From assembly GCF_944387725.1 (NCBI RefSeq), contig NZ_CALXGA010000011.1, positions 1-41,646 on the forward strand: 41,646 nt of DNA, read 5' to 3'. This DNA comes from an uncultured Intestinimonas sp. GTDB taxonomy: Bacteria; Bacillota; Clostridia; Oscillospirales; Oscillospiraceae. The first letter of the stretch is position 1. The number at the start of each line of letters is the position of its first letter. Below the pieces are notes generated by a model, which did not search any database, was not told the origin of the DNA, and saw nothing but the letters and a program-made list of their open reading frames with translations. This document shows, in pieces, positions 24,361 through 32,570 of the stretch. The translations under genes were made by a program, and so were the position numbers.

Positions 24361-24744
24361 TCAGCGTGGGAGCCGCTCCTGGTTTTGGGGGACGGGCTGC
24401 TCCGCAGCAATGGGCGGTGTGGGGAAGCCGTCCCGGGGCCGGGCCAGGAGCTCGGCCTTACTCTGGAGGACGCAGGCCACATAGCGGCAGGCCACCACCG
24501 CGCCCCAGAGGAAGAAGGCGGTAAAAACCTCGTCATCCATCTCGTCCATGAGGAAGATCAGGGCGGTGCCAAGGCCCCCGGCCATGGTCAGCCGCAGGCC
24601 CGCCAGCAGGAGACCCAGGGACGTGAGGATGGCGGCGATGAAAAGGAGCAGGGAGAGCAGCTTCACCGCCCCTCCCGCAATGGATAGGTTCGAGGCGGCG
24701 GGGTGCTCCGCGTACAGCCGGAACCACTTTTGCTCATGCTTCAT
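24361..24744 (-). CDS. Small membrane protein, unknown function
   Basis: 127-residue protein starting MKHEQKWFRLYAEHP behind a GGAGG site. Two hydrophobic helices (about residues 27-52, LLSLLLFIAAILTSLGLLLA, and about 70-92, VFTAFFLWGAVVACRYVACV) are followed by a soluble Pro-rich tail. No family recognised. It lies 56 bp downstream of the PepSY/amine-oxidase-like gene at 24801, with no clear terminator between them, so it may be the last gene of that unit. Confidence 0.75.
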   Translation of the reverse strand: MKHEQKWFRLYAEHPAASNLSIAGGAVKLLSLLLFIAAILTSLGLLLAGLRLTMAGGLGTALIFLMDEMDDEVFTAFFLWGAVVACRYVACVLQSKAELLARPRDGFPTPPIAAEQPVPQNQERLPR

Positions 24745-24800
24745 AAAAAACCTCCGTGATGGAAAAGCGGGGGCCCCGGCCGGAGGCCGGGGCCGGATAC

Positions 24801-26000
24801 TCAGTCGTAGATGGAATCCATGTCGCGGGAGATCACCGCGCCGGTGTAGGCGTCGATCTCGAAGTCATACTCCATGGTGCCGTAGATGATCTCCACCTCG
24901 TACTCCATGCGGCCGTCGTCCCAATCCAGGCGGGCGTAGCGGACGTTGGCGTCGGTGGCTCCGGAGACATAGGACAGAGCGATGCTTCTGGCCCGGGCCT
25001 CGCCGATGTAGGAGCCGGTGTTGGTGCTGGGCTGGGTGTAGCTGTAGTACTCGGCGTCGGCGTCGAAGCTGAGGATGGCCCCGGTGTAGGCGTCGATCTC
25101 GTAGTCGTACTCCTTGTAGTCGCTGGTGTAGAACTCCACGTCATAGACCTGGCGGCCGTCGTCCCAGTCCAGGTGGCTGCGGACAAAGCTGACCTGGCCG
25201 GCGCTCAGGCTGGCGTGGGCCAGGGCCGCGTTCTTGGCCTGCTCAGAGCTGATCATGCCGTTGGAGGTCGTCGTCTGGGTGGGCGGAGTGGTCTGGACGG
25301 GCTGCTGCGGCTGGACAGGCGGAGTGATCTGGACGGGCTGCTGCGGCTGGACAGGCGGAGTGGTCTGGACGGGCTGCTGGGTGGTGGCGCCGGTGTTGTT
25401 AAAGCTGTCGGCGTCGGTGACCAGCAGGCCGCTGCTCTGGGAGGCACCGGTGCTGCCGCTGCCCAGGATCACGGTGTTGGTGGCCTGGTTCCAGCTGACG
25501 GACTTACCCATAAGGTTGCCGATGGCCCGGATGGGCAGGTAGACGGAACCGTTGTAGATCATGGGATAGACGACGCTGCCGTTGACATCGGTGAAGGTCT
25601 GCCGGACGCCGTCCACCAGGATCGTGACGTCGGAGCGGATGTCGCCGGTGATGTTCTGGGTCGCCGTCCAGGTGTCGGGCGTACCGGAGACCGTCCCCGT
25701 GGTGCGGGTGCCGGAGAGGCTCACCGTCAGGGTGGCCTGGTCCCAGTTGACGTTCTTGCCCATGATCTCGCCGATGGCCCGGATGGGCAGATAGGTGGTG
25801 CCGTTGTAGGTAATGGGGTGGACCTCGGCGCCGGAGACGTTGTAGAAGGTCCGGGCGGCGCCGTCCACCACGATGGAGACGTTGGGGGAGAGCTGCGCGG
25901 TGACCCCCACAGCGCCGGCGGACAGGGTGAAGGTCCCGACAGTCAGGGCGGTGCAGAGGGCCAGGGCTCCCGCACGCTTGGTGAGTTTGTTCCAATTCAT
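24801..26000 (-). CDS. Secreted protein with two copper-amine-oxidase-N-like repeats and two PepSY domains
   Basis: 399 residues with an N-terminal signal peptide (about 1-29). Two copper amine oxidase N-terminal ('stalk')-type repeats follow: each has a NVSIVVDGAARTFYNV-type strand and the YLPIRAIGEIMGK/YLPIRAIGNLMGK motif, then VNWDQAT/VSWNQAT. A Pro/Gln/Thr linker with QPVQTTPPVQPQ repeats leads to two PepSY domains, each with the HLDWDDGRQVYDVEFYTSD/RLDWDDGRMEYEVEIIYG pattern and EIDAYTGAI/EIDAYTGAV. No catalytic oxidase domain exists; stalk repeats commonly act as wall-linked surface modules, and PepSY domains often inhibit or modulate proteases. ATG 26000 has a TAGGAGG site. Downstream of the PepSY lipoprotein and the two-component genes. 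Confidence 0.85.
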   Translation of the reverse strand: MNWNKLTKRAGALALCTALTVGTFTLSAGAVGVTAQLSPNVSIVVDGAARTFYNVSGAEVHPITYNGTTYLPIRAIGEIMGKNVNWDQATLTVSLSGTRTTGTVSGTPDTWTATQNITGDIRSDVTILVDGVRQTFTDVNGSVVYPMIYNGSVYLPIRAIGNLMGKSVSWNQATNTVILGSGSTGASQSSGLLVTDADSFNNTGATTQQPVQTTPPVQPQQPVQITPPVQPQQPVQTTPPTQTTTSNGMISSEQAKNAALAHASLSAGQVSFVRSHLDWDDGRQVYDVEFYTSDYKEYDYEIDAYTGAILSFDADAEYYSYTQPSTNTGSYIGEARARSIALSYVSGATDANVRYARLDWDDGRMEYEVEIIYGTMEYDFEIDAYTGAVISRDMDSIYD

Positions 26001-26039
26001 AACAATTCCTCCTAAATGAAATAAAATGTTGGCTCCTCA

Positions 26040-26201
26040 GGGCTTGTTTGAAAATTGGCGATGTGTCCAGCAGCGAGGGATTTTGGGCCGCTGGCAAGCA
26101 ATTTTGACCCAGGAATCCTGGCGGATTTCAAGGAAAAATTGCGCCGTCCAGGGGGCAAAAGACCCGCCGGTTGGGCATGTTGACATGTTTCAAACAAGCC
26201 C
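26040..26201 (+). mobile_element. MITE-like element copy 4, in a stop codon
   Basis: 162-bp copy in the same orientation as copies 1 and 2 but of the copy-3 sub-group (TTTTGACCCAGG). Right flank TA (26202-26203) is part of the TAG stop codon of the PepSY lipoprotein gene; left flank reads CA, probably a mutated TA. It separates two genes that look like one transcription unit. Confidence 0.83.
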
Positions 26202-27169
26202 TAGTCGTAGATGGATTCGACTTCCCAGCCCCGGATGGCTCCGCTGTAGCCGTCGATGGTGAACTCATACTCCATACCGGAGTAGTAGATGGTGCCCTCA
26301 TACTCCAGACGGCCGTCATCCATGTCCACCTCGAACTCCCAGATGTCGCTGGCGCCGGCGCCGGGCACCTCCGCCAGGGCGATCTGCATCGCCTGATCGG
26401 CGGTGATGGCGGTGGAACCGGCGGCGGGGGGAACGTAGCCCTCCGCGTCGAAATCATAGGAAAGGATTTCCCCGGTGGAAGCGTCGATCTCGTAGTCGTA
26501 CTCGGTAAAGCCGGCGGTGTAGAACTCCACCTCGTAGCACTGCCGCCCGCGTTCATAGTCCAGCCGGCTGCGCACAAAGGTGACCTGGCTGGCGGTGAGC
26601 CCCGCGTGGGCCAGGGCGATCTCCTGGGCCTGCTCCCCGGTGATGCCGGCGGGCGCGGGCTGGGCCGGTACGGCCGGCGTGGGGGCGGCCGTGCCGGCGG
26701 CGGGCGTGGGCTGGGCCGGTACGGCCGGCGTGGGGGCGGCCGTGCCGGCGGCGGGCGTGGCCTGCGCCTGTACGTCCGGCGTGGCGGCGGCTGTGCCGGC
26801 GGCGGGCGTGGCCTGCGCCTGTACGTCCGGCGTGGCGGCGGCTGTGCCGCCCGGCAGGTCCGAAACCGCTGTCATAGCGGAGGCCGCGCCGCCTTCGATG
26901 ATGACGCCTGTGACGGCGTCAATGTCGTAGGCGTAGTTCTGACCGTTGGCGGTGAAGTCCACCGCATAGTAGTCCATACCGTTCTGCTGGTCCAGACCCG
27001 CTGTGGAGAAGGCTGCGGCGGACTCACTCACACCGGCGGCCTCCAGGGCGATGGCCTTGGCGGCGTCGATGCCAATGTACTCCGCCTGGCTGCTCTGCTG
27101 GCCGCAGCCGGCTGCCGAGAGGGCGATCAGGGCCGCCGCACACAGGGGCGGGACGGATCTCAGCTTCAA
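26201..27169 (-). CDS. PepSY-domain lipoprotein (three PepSY domains, 17-residue repeat)
   Basis: 322-residue lipoprotein. TTG 27169 is chosen because AAAGGAGG stands 9 nt upstream and the signal MKLRSVPPLCAAALIALSAA then GC (lipobox SAAGC) begins there. One PepSY-like domain follows the signal (YIGIDAAKAIALEAAGVSES), then four 17-residue Ala/Thr/Pro repeats (AGTAAATPDVQAQATPA twice, AGTAAPTPAVPAQPTPA-type twice), then two PepSY domains (YEVEFYTAGFTEYDYEIDAS; IWEFEVDMDDGRLEYEGTIY). The last residues, EVESIYD, match the end of the neighbour at 24801 (DMDSIYD), so the two are paralogues. The stop codon comes from a MITE insertion. Encoded 65 bp downstream of a sensor kinase. Confidence 0.86.
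   Translation of the reverse strand: MKLRSVPPLCAAALIALSAAGCGQQSSQAEYIGIDAAKAIALEAAGVSESAAAFSTAGLDQQNGMDYYAVDFTANGQNYAYDIDAVTGVIIEGGAASAMTAVSDLPGGTAAATPDVQAQATPAAGTAAATPDVQAQATPAAGTAAPTPAVPAQPTPAAGTAAPTPAVPAQPAPAGITGEQAQEIALAHAGLTASQVTFVRSRLDYERGRQCYEVEFYTAGFTEYDYEIDASTGEILSYDFDAEGYVPPAAGSTAITADQAMQIALAEVPGAGASDIWEFEVDMDDGRLEYEGTIYYSGMEYEFTIDGYSGAIRGWEVESIYD
26650..26855 (-). repeat. Four 51-bp tandem repeats inside the PepSY lipoprotein gene
   Basis: Two near-identical copies of one 51-bp version followed by two of a second version code for the Ala/Thr/Pro linker of the PepSY lipoprotein. The in-frame unit of 17 codons means copy number can change without breaking the gene, so linker length may vary between strains. 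Confidence 0.8.
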
Positions 27170-27234
27170 CCGTGTGTACCTCCTTTCCTCTTGCTGGCCA
27201 TATCTTACCATCCAAACATGAAATCAACATGAAA

Positions 27235-28608
27235 TTAAAGGGCGAGCTGAAAAATTTTTTCCGGCTCCTCCAGGGGCAGGTGGAGGGTGAAGGTGCTGCC
27301 CAGTCCGGGGATGCTCTCCAGGCTCATGGAGCCGCCGTGGGCCTGGGCGATTTTCCGCACCATGGACAGGCCCAGGCCGGCGCCGTTCCCGGCGCTGCGG
27401 GAGGGGTCCACCTGGTAGAACCGCTGCCAGACCTTCTCCTGCTGCTCCGGGGGGATGCCGATGCCGTCGTCCTTGACCTCCAGGCGGAGCTCTCCCTCCT
27501 CCCGGCCCAGGGAGACCCACACATGGCCCCCGGGCTTTCCGTATTTAAAGGCGTTTTCCACCAGGTTCTGGATCAGGCGGGCCAGGAGGGCGGGGTCCGC
27601 CCGGGCGGTAAGGCCCTCCTCCAGATCCAGGCTCAGGCGCTCCTGGGGCCAGGGCCCCTCGGCACAGACCGTGTAGACCAGGCTGGACAGGTCCACCTGC
27701 TCCCAGTGGACGGCGTCAGTCCCCTGATCCAGCCGGGTAATGCTCAGAAGCTGACCGATGAGGAGGGACATCTTGCCGGCCTGCCGGTGGATCATATCCA
27801 GGGTCTCCCGGTACTCCTCCGGGGACTCCCCATACCGCAGGGCGTACTCACAGGCGCTCTTGACGACCGAGACCGGCGTGCGCAGCTCGTGGGAGGCGTC
27901 GGCGGTAAATTGGGCCTCTGCCTCAAAGGACTGCTCCAGATGGGCAAACATCTGGTTGAAGGTCAGGGCCAGGCGGGAGAACTCGTTGTGTCCCGGCGGG
28001 ACAGCCACCCGGGCCGAGAGGTCGGAGGCCTCGTTGATGGCGGCGGCGGTGGCTGTGATCTGGTCCAGGGGGCGGAAGGCCTGCCGGGCGATCCAGTACC
28101 CGCCCAGCCCCGCCAGGAGGATGAAGAGGGGCAGCGCAATCATCGCCAGGTAGAGCAGGTTGGTCAGGATCTGGGGGTTCTCCGGCGCCTCCAGGATGCC
28201 CCGGAGCCACACCCCGCTGTCCCAGCCCAGGGGGACCCAGAAGTCCAGGACGTAGTAGCGGTCGTCCTCCACCGACACCGGGCGGGTCAGGCCGTTCTGG
28301 AAGGGCTCCGCCGCCGCCGAGAAGGAGACCGGCACCTGCCCCGCCAGGAGGGCCTCGCTCTGGCTGTAGACCAGGGAGTAGACCCCGTCGTTGTAGAAGT
28401 GGAAGTCCTCCCCCAGCTGGAGGCTGCCGTCCGCCATGCTGATCTGGCTGAGGTTGCCCCGGAGCGTCTGGGAGAGCTGCTCCATGGAGGTCTGGGTGGA
28501 GACGGTGCCGCTGATGAGCAGGAGAAAGCCCAGCAGCAGCCCGGCCATCAGGGTCATCAGCAGGAGATACCAGATGGTGATGCTGACCTTGACGCTCAAA
28601 TGCTTCAC
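27235..28608 (-). CDS. Sensor histidine kinase
   Basis: 457-residue membrane kinase: two membrane helices (about 11-33 and 151-174) enclosing an extracytoplasmic sensor of about 115 residues, a HAMP segment (about 175-230), HisKA with phosphoacceptor H240 (ASHELRTPVSVVKSA), and HATPase with N box NLVENAFKYG, G1 DDGIGIPPEQQ and G2 GAGLGLSMV. All catalytic parts are intact. It overlaps the response regulator gene by 4 bp and precedes the PepSY lipoprotein, which suggests that the envelope-located PepSY proteins are its targets or sensor partners. The signal is unknown. Confidence 0.93.
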   Translation of the reverse strand: MKHLSVKVSITIWYLLLMTLMAGLLLGFLLLISGTVSTQTSMEQLSQTLRGNLSQISMADGSLQLGEDFHFYNDGVYSLVYSQSEALLAGQVPVSFSAAAEPFQNGLTRPVSVEDDRYYVLDFWVPLGWDSGVWLRGILEAPENPQILTNLLYLAMIALPLFILLAGLGGYWIARQAFRPLDQITATAAAINEASDLSARVAVPPGHNEFSRLALTFNQMFAHLEQSFEAEAQFTADASHELRTPVSVVKSACEYALRYGESPEEYRETLDMIHRQAGKMSLLIGQLLSITRLDQGTDAVHWEQVDLSSLVYTVCAEGPWPQERLSLDLEEGLTARADPALLARLIQNLVENAFKYGKPGGHVWVSLGREEGELRLEVKDDGIGIPPEQQEKVWQRFYQVDPSRSAGNGAGLGLSMVRKIAQAHGGSMSLESIPGLGSTFTLHLPLEEPEKIFQLAL

Positions 28609-29297
28609 GGGTCCCCTCCCTCGTCCCTGGGGGCCCGGATGACCCAGCCCTGGCCCCGTATGGTGTGGATGAGCTTCTGGTCCCGGCCGTCGTCGATCTT
28701 CTTCCGCAGCCGGCTCATGTAGCCGTCCACATTGTTGGAGTTGCCGGAGTACTCATAGTTCCAGATCTGGTCCTCGATCTGCTCCCGGGAGAGGACCTTC
28801 TCCCGGTTGCGGAGGAGGTATTCCAGGATGGAGAATTCCTTGGGCAGCAGGGGGATCTCCTCCCCGCCCCGGGTGACCCGCCGCCGCTCCACATCCATGG
28901 TCAGGTCGCCGATGGCGAGCAGATTGGTGTGCAGGCCCACATGCTTCCGGGTCATGGCCCGGATGCGGGCCAGCAGCTCGTCAAAGTCAAAGGGCTTGAT
29001 GAGGTAGTCGTCCGCTCCCAGATCCAGACCCTTCACCCGGTCGGCCACACTGTCCCGGGCCGTGAGGAAGAGAACCGGCGTGTTGAGTCCCTGCGCCCGC
29101 ATCTCCCGGACCAGGGTGTACCCGTCCTTTTTGGGCATCATCACGTCCAGAATCACCGCGTCGTACGCCGCCCCCATCAGGTGGAGGGCGGCGTCCTCCC
29201 CGTCCAGACAGCCGTCCACCGTGTAGCCGGCCTTGGTCAGCACCTTTCGGAGCAGGAGATTCAGGTCCTGCTCATCCTCTACCACTAACACGCGCAT
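28605..29297 (-). CDS. OmpR-family response regulator
   Basis: 230 residues: receiver domain with acidic pair in VVEDEQ, phosphoacceptor D51 (VILDVMMPK), T79 and K101 (LIKPF), then a winged-helix DNA-binding domain (about 130-225; LPKEFSILEYLLRNREKVLS, and VDGYMSRLRKKID in the recognition helix region). ATG 29297 opens the unit of response regulator, kinase, PepSY lipoprotein and PepSY/stalk protein. Its stop overlaps the kinase start. Confidence 0.95.
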   Translation of the reverse strand: MRVLVVEDEQDLNLLLRKVLTKAGYTVDGCLDGEDAALHLMGAAYDAVILDVMMPKKDGYTLVREMRAQGLNTPVLFLTARDSVADRVKGLDLGADDYLIKPFDFDELLARIRAMTRKHVGLHTNLLAIGDLTMDVERRRVTRGGEEIPLLPKEFSILEYLLRNREKVLSREQIEDQIWNYEYSGNSNNVDGYMSRLRKKIDDGRDQKLIHTIRGQGWVIRAPRDEGGDP

Positions 29298-29358
29298 GTG
29301 GAGCGCCCTCCCTTGATGGCTGCCGGGCGCCGCCGCCCCGCAGGCCGCTGTTGCCTAT

Positions 29359-29388
29359 ATTATAGCACAGCTTCCTCCGTTCTGCCAG
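29359..29388 (-). promoter_or_regulatory. Promoter of the two-component/PepSY unit
   Basis: Minus-strand extended -10 TGC-TATAAT (-10 at 29359-29364) with a weak -35 CTGGCA (29383-29388), spacer 18 bp. Leader of about 55 nt to the response regulator start. Confidence 0.6.
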
Positions 29389-29476
29389 AGGGGGGCGGGG
29401 AAAAAGCGCGGAAATCCTTCTGCCCCCGGGCGCCGCAAAAGCCGGGCCGGCGGGCCGTCCGGCTGGCAGATAGCCA

Positions 29477-29505
29477 TTGCGAAAACCCGGAAAGTCGGTT
29501 ATACT
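29477..29505 (+). promoter_or_regulatory. Promoter of hprK
   Basis: -35 TTGCGA (29477-29482), 17-bp spacer, -10 TATACT (29500-29505). Start of transcription near 29512, giving a 70-nt leader to hprK. Confidence 0.65.
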
Positions 29506-29581
29506 AGACCTACAGGGCGGGCCGGGGCCGCAGGGCCCCAAGGCTCCGCCGAGTTCAAAAGAGACAGAAGGAGGGATGGCG

Positions 29582-30529
29582 GTGGAGGGCCGGTATTCCA
29601 TGAAGCTGGGCAAGCTCATCAAGGACTTTGACCTGGAGGTGCTCCGCAGCGTGGCCCACTATGAGGATGTGCTGGTTCAGCGGGAGGACGTAAACCGCCC
29701 CGGACTACAGCTTGTGGGCTTCTTCGACTACTTTGACGCCAAGCGGCTTCAGGTGCTGGGCAAGGTGGAGAACACCTATCTGACCAAGGTGGAGCCGGAG
29801 GACCGGCGGCGGATTTTTGACGATCTGCTGGCCTATGAGATCCCCGCGCTCATCATCACACGGGGGCTGGAGCCCTTCCCGGAGCTCATGGAGATGGCGG
29901 ACAGGCACGACCGCACCATCCTCCGCACCCAGGAGACCACCACGGCCTTCATGGGGGCCCTCATCGCCGGACTGCGCAATGAGCTGGCCCCCCGCATCAC
30001 CCGCCACGGGGTGCTGGTGGAGGTCTACGGCGAGGGGGTGCTCCTGCTGGGGGAGTCCGGCGTGGGCAAGAGCGAGACGGCCATTGAGCTGGTAAAGCGG
30101 GGCCACCGCCTGGTGGCCGACGACGCCGTGGAGATCAAGCGGGTGGGCGTCAGCCGCCTGGTGGGCTCCGCGCCGGAGCTCATCCGCCATTACATCGAGC
30201 TGCGGGGCATCGGCGTGGTGGACGTGCAGCAGCTCTTCGGCATGTCCGCTGTCCGGGAGGACCAGGACATCGACCTGGTGGTAAGCCTGGAGCAGTGGAA
30301 CGACGAGGCCATGTACGACCGCCTGGGCCTGGAGGAGCTCTACACCGTTATTCTCGATGTGAAGGTGCCCTCCCTCACCGTACCGGTAAAGCCGGGCCGG
30401 AACCTGGCCATCATTGTGGAGGTGGCGGCCATGAACAACCGCCACAAGAAGATGGGCTACAACGCGGCCCAGGCCTTCACCCAGCAGATCAATGAGCACT
30501 TTGAGCAGGCCCTCAGCGGCCAGCCCTGA
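29582..30529 (+). CDS. hprK: HPr kinase/phosphorylase
   Basis: HprK phosphorylates and dephosphorylates HPr on serine and so controls carbon catabolite repression in Firmicutes. The product is 315 residues from GTG 29582 (GGAGG 7 nt upstream); ATG 29600 is the other choice and gives 309. N-terminal domain about 1-130; kinase domain with the catalytic RHG histidine region (ITRHGVLVEVYG), Walker A GESGVGKS (about 157-164), the ADDAVEIKR acid pair, and the HprK signature ELRGIGVVDVQQLFG. First gene of a plus-strand unit with two nucleoside hydrolases, an unusual partnership, as hprK is often followed by lgt. Confidence 0.95.
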   Translation: MEGRYSMKLGKLIKDFDLEVLRSVAHYEDVLVQREDVNRPGLQLVGFFDYFDAKRLQVLGKVENTYLTKVEPEDRRRIFDDLLAYEIPALIITRGLEPFPELMEMADRHDRTILRTQETTTAFMGALIAGLRNELAPRITRHGVLVEVYGEGVLLLGESGVGKSETAIELVKRGHRLVADDAVEIKRVGVSRLVGSAPELIRHYIELRGIGVVDVQQLFGMSAVREDQDIDLVVSLEQWNDEAMYDRLGLEELYTVILDVKVPSLTVPVKPGRNLAIIVEVAAMNNRHKKMGYNAAQAFTQQINEHFEQALSGQP

Positions 30530-30548
30530 AGGCGGGAGGCGCACGGAG

Positions 30549-31493
30549 ATGAACAAACCGATCCCCGTTTTCCTGGACGGCGACCCGGGCCACGACGACG
30601 CCATGGCCTGGATGCTGGCCCAGGCCTCTCCCCTGCTGGATATCCGGGGGGTCTCCTCGGTCTGCGGCAACCAGACCATCGAGAAGACCACCTGGAACGC
30701 CCGCCAGGTCATGACCCTTCTGGGTATCCGGGCCCCCCTGGCCCAGGGCCGGCAGGGCCCCCTGGCGGCCGGGCCCATGCCCGCCCCCGGCATCCACGGG
30801 GAGTCCGGTCTGGACGGCCCCGCCCTGCCGGAACCGGCGGTGGAGACGGTGGACCTGCCCGCCTGTGAGCTCATGGCCAGGGTTCTGGCGGAGAGCCCGG
30901 AGCCGGTGACCCTGGTTCCCACCGGCCCCCTCACCAATGTGGCCGCCCTGCTGCTGGCCCACCCGGAGCTCAAGTCCCGCATTGCCGGCATCTCCCTGAT
31001 GGGAGGCGGCGTCACCCGGGGCAACTGGACCCCGGCGGCGGAGTTCAACATCTTGGTAGACCCGGAGGCCGCCGGCCTGGTCTTCCGCTCCGGGGTGCCC
31101 ATCACCATGGCGGGGCTGGACGTCACGGAGCAGGCCCTGGTCCTTCCGGAGGACTTTGCCCGCATCCGGGCCCTGGGGAATCCCGTGGCCGAGGTGGTGG
31201 CCGGCTGGCTGGAGTTCTTCTACGGCTTCCACCGCAGCATCGGCTACGCCGGGGCCCCGGTCCACGACGCGGTGGCGGTGGCCGCCCTCATCGCCCCGGA
31301 GCTCTTCCAGATGGAGGAGATGTATGTGGCGGTGGAGACGGCGGGGGACTACTGCCGGGGGACCACCGTCGGGGATCGCTACCACCTGACGGGCCGCGCC
31401 CCCAACGCCCGGGTCCTCCTGGGCCTGGACCGGGCGGGCTTTGTCCAGCTTTTGACGGACGCCGTGGCGTCCTACGGGGAGGGAACGGCATGA
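30549..31493 (+). CDS. Nucleoside hydrolase 1
   Basis: Inosine-uridine nucleoside hydrolase family (IUNH) enzyme, which splits ribonucleosides into base and ribose. The 314-residue product from ATG 30549 (GGAGG 9 nt upstream) has the calcium/ribose site FLDGDPGHDDAMAW near the N-terminus, the VPTGPLTNVAALL block, the PAAEFNILVDPEAA block, and the C-terminal HDAVAVAAL aspartate. All residues expected for ribose and Ca2+ binding are present. Base specificity cannot be told. 19 bp after hprK and 4-bp overlap with the next gene. Confidence 0.92.
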   Translation: MNKPIPVFLDGDPGHDDAMAWMLAQASPLLDIRGVSSVCGNQTIEKTTWNARQVMTLLGIRAPLAQGRQGPLAAGPMPAPGIHGESGLDGPALPEPAVETVDLPACELMARVLAESPEPVTLVPTGPLTNVAALLLAHPELKSRIAGISLMGGGVTRGNWTPAAEFNILVDPEAAGLVFRSGVPITMAGLDVTEQALVLPEDFARIRALGNPVAEVVAGWLEFFYGFHRSIGYAGAPVHDAVAVAALIAPELFQMEEMYVAVETAGDYCRGTTVGDRYHLTGRAPNARVLLGLDRAGFVQLLTDAVASYGEGTA

Positions 31494-32428
31494 GCACGGA
31501 AAAGCGCCCGGTGATTCTGGACTGCGACCCGGGCATTGACGACGCGGTGGCCATCCTCCTGGCCGCCCGGGCCCCGGAGCTGGACCTCCGGGCGGTAACG
31601 GCGGTGGCGGGCAACGTGGATCTGGAGCACACCAGCCGCAACGCCCGGCGGGTCCTGACGCTGGCGGGGGTGGAGGCGCCGGTCTGCGCCGGGGCGGCTG
31701 GCCCCCTCTTCGGCCCGACGGTTACCGCCGGCGAGGTCCACGGCGCGGACGGCCTGCTGGGTCTCCCGGTGCCGGAGCCCGCCTTTCCCCTGTCGCCGGA
31801 GCCGGCCTGGGACGCCCTGTACCGGGAGGCCCGGGCCTGGGACGGCGCCCTGGAGGTGGTGGCCACCGGGCCTCTCACCAACCTGGGAGTGGCCCTGGCC
31901 AAATACGCCGATCTGCCCCGGTACCTCCGGCGGATTGTGCTTATGGGAGGCGCCACCGCCTTCGGCAATACCACCCCGGCGGCGGAGTTTAACATCTATG
32001 CCGACCCGGAGGCCGCCGGGATGGTGTTCCGCTCCGGCATCCCGGTAGTGATGTGCGGGCTGGATGTCACCCACAGGGCCTACCTGACCCATGCCGACAT
32101 CGATCGGGTGGAGGCCCTGGGCACGCCCCAGGCCCGCTTTGCGGCGGACACCATGCGTTGCGGGGTGGCGCAGCACGAGCGGTTCCTGGTCCCCGGGGCC
32201 CCCATGCACGATCCCTGCGCCATGCTGTACGCCCTGGAGCCGGCGCTCTTCACCACCCTGCGCTGCTGGGTGGGGGTGGAGTGCCATGGAACTATCACCC
32301 GGGGCCGGACCGTCACCGACGCCTATAGCGACGCCAAACGGGAGCCCAACACCGAGCTGGTCACTGATGTGGACCGGGAACCGTTCGTAGACGCCCTGAC
32401 CGCCCGGCTGGCGGTCTATAGCGGTTAA
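31490..32428 (+). CDS. Nucleoside hydrolase 2
   Basis: Second IUNH enzyme, 312 residues, start codon overlapping the previous stop (ATGA). Motifs: ILDCDPGIDDAVAILLAARA, VVATGPLTNLGVALAKYADL, TPAAEFNIYADPEAAGMVF, and MHDPCAMLYAL. It is clearly a diverged paralogue of its neighbour; the pair may cover purine and pyrimidine nucleosides. In the last motif the usual HDAxA reads HDPCA, a common variant in CU-type hydrolases. Confidence 0.92.
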   Translation: MSTEKRPVILDCDPGIDDAVAILLAARAPELDLRAVTAVAGNVDLEHTSRNARRVLTLAGVEAPVCAGAAGPLFGPTVTAGEVHGADGLLGLPVPEPAFPLSPEPAWDALYREARAWDGALEVVATGPLTNLGVALAKYADLPRYLRRIVLMGGATAFGNTTPAAEFNIYADPEAAGMVFRSGIPVVMCGLDVTHRAYLTHADIDRVEALGTPQARFAADTMRCGVAQHERFLVPGAPMHDPCAMLYALEPALFTTLRCWVGVECHGTITRGRTVTDAYSDAKREPNTELVTDVDREPFVDALTARLAVYSG

Positions 32429-32429
32429 A

Positions 32430-32468
32430 ACCCGGGCCGGCAGTCCTTCCGGGGCCGCCGGCCCGGGT
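32430..32468 (+). terminator. Hairpin after the nucleoside hydrolase genes
   Basis: 12-bp perfect stem ACCCGGGCCGGC/GCCGGCCCGGGT directly after the stop codon. No T-run follows, so it may be a weak terminator or an mRNA-protecting hairpin. Confidence 0.5.
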
Positions 32469-32511
32469 CCCAGGGCGGCAGAAAGAAATTTGAAAAAAAC
32501 GAAAAAAAGAC

Positions 32512-32540
32512 TTGCATTTTCTGTGTGGCCATGGTAAGAT
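32512..32540 (+). promoter_or_regulatory. tRNA promoter
   Basis: -35 TTGCAT (32512-32517), 17-bp spacer, -10 TAAGAT (32535-32540), 30 bp before the tRNA 5' end. Confidence 0.7.
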
Positions 32541-32570
32541 GTATGAGCCGTCTGAAACGGCCGGCCATTT

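Noticed and set aside
24126-24536. Minus-strand frame across the hairpin cluster
   Set aside because: Overlaps the membrane-protein gene in another frame and consists largely of inverted-repeat sequence.
29705-31165. Long minus-strand open frame opposite hprK and the first nucleoside hydrolase
   Set aside because: No start signals, and the plus-strand frames have full family motifs.
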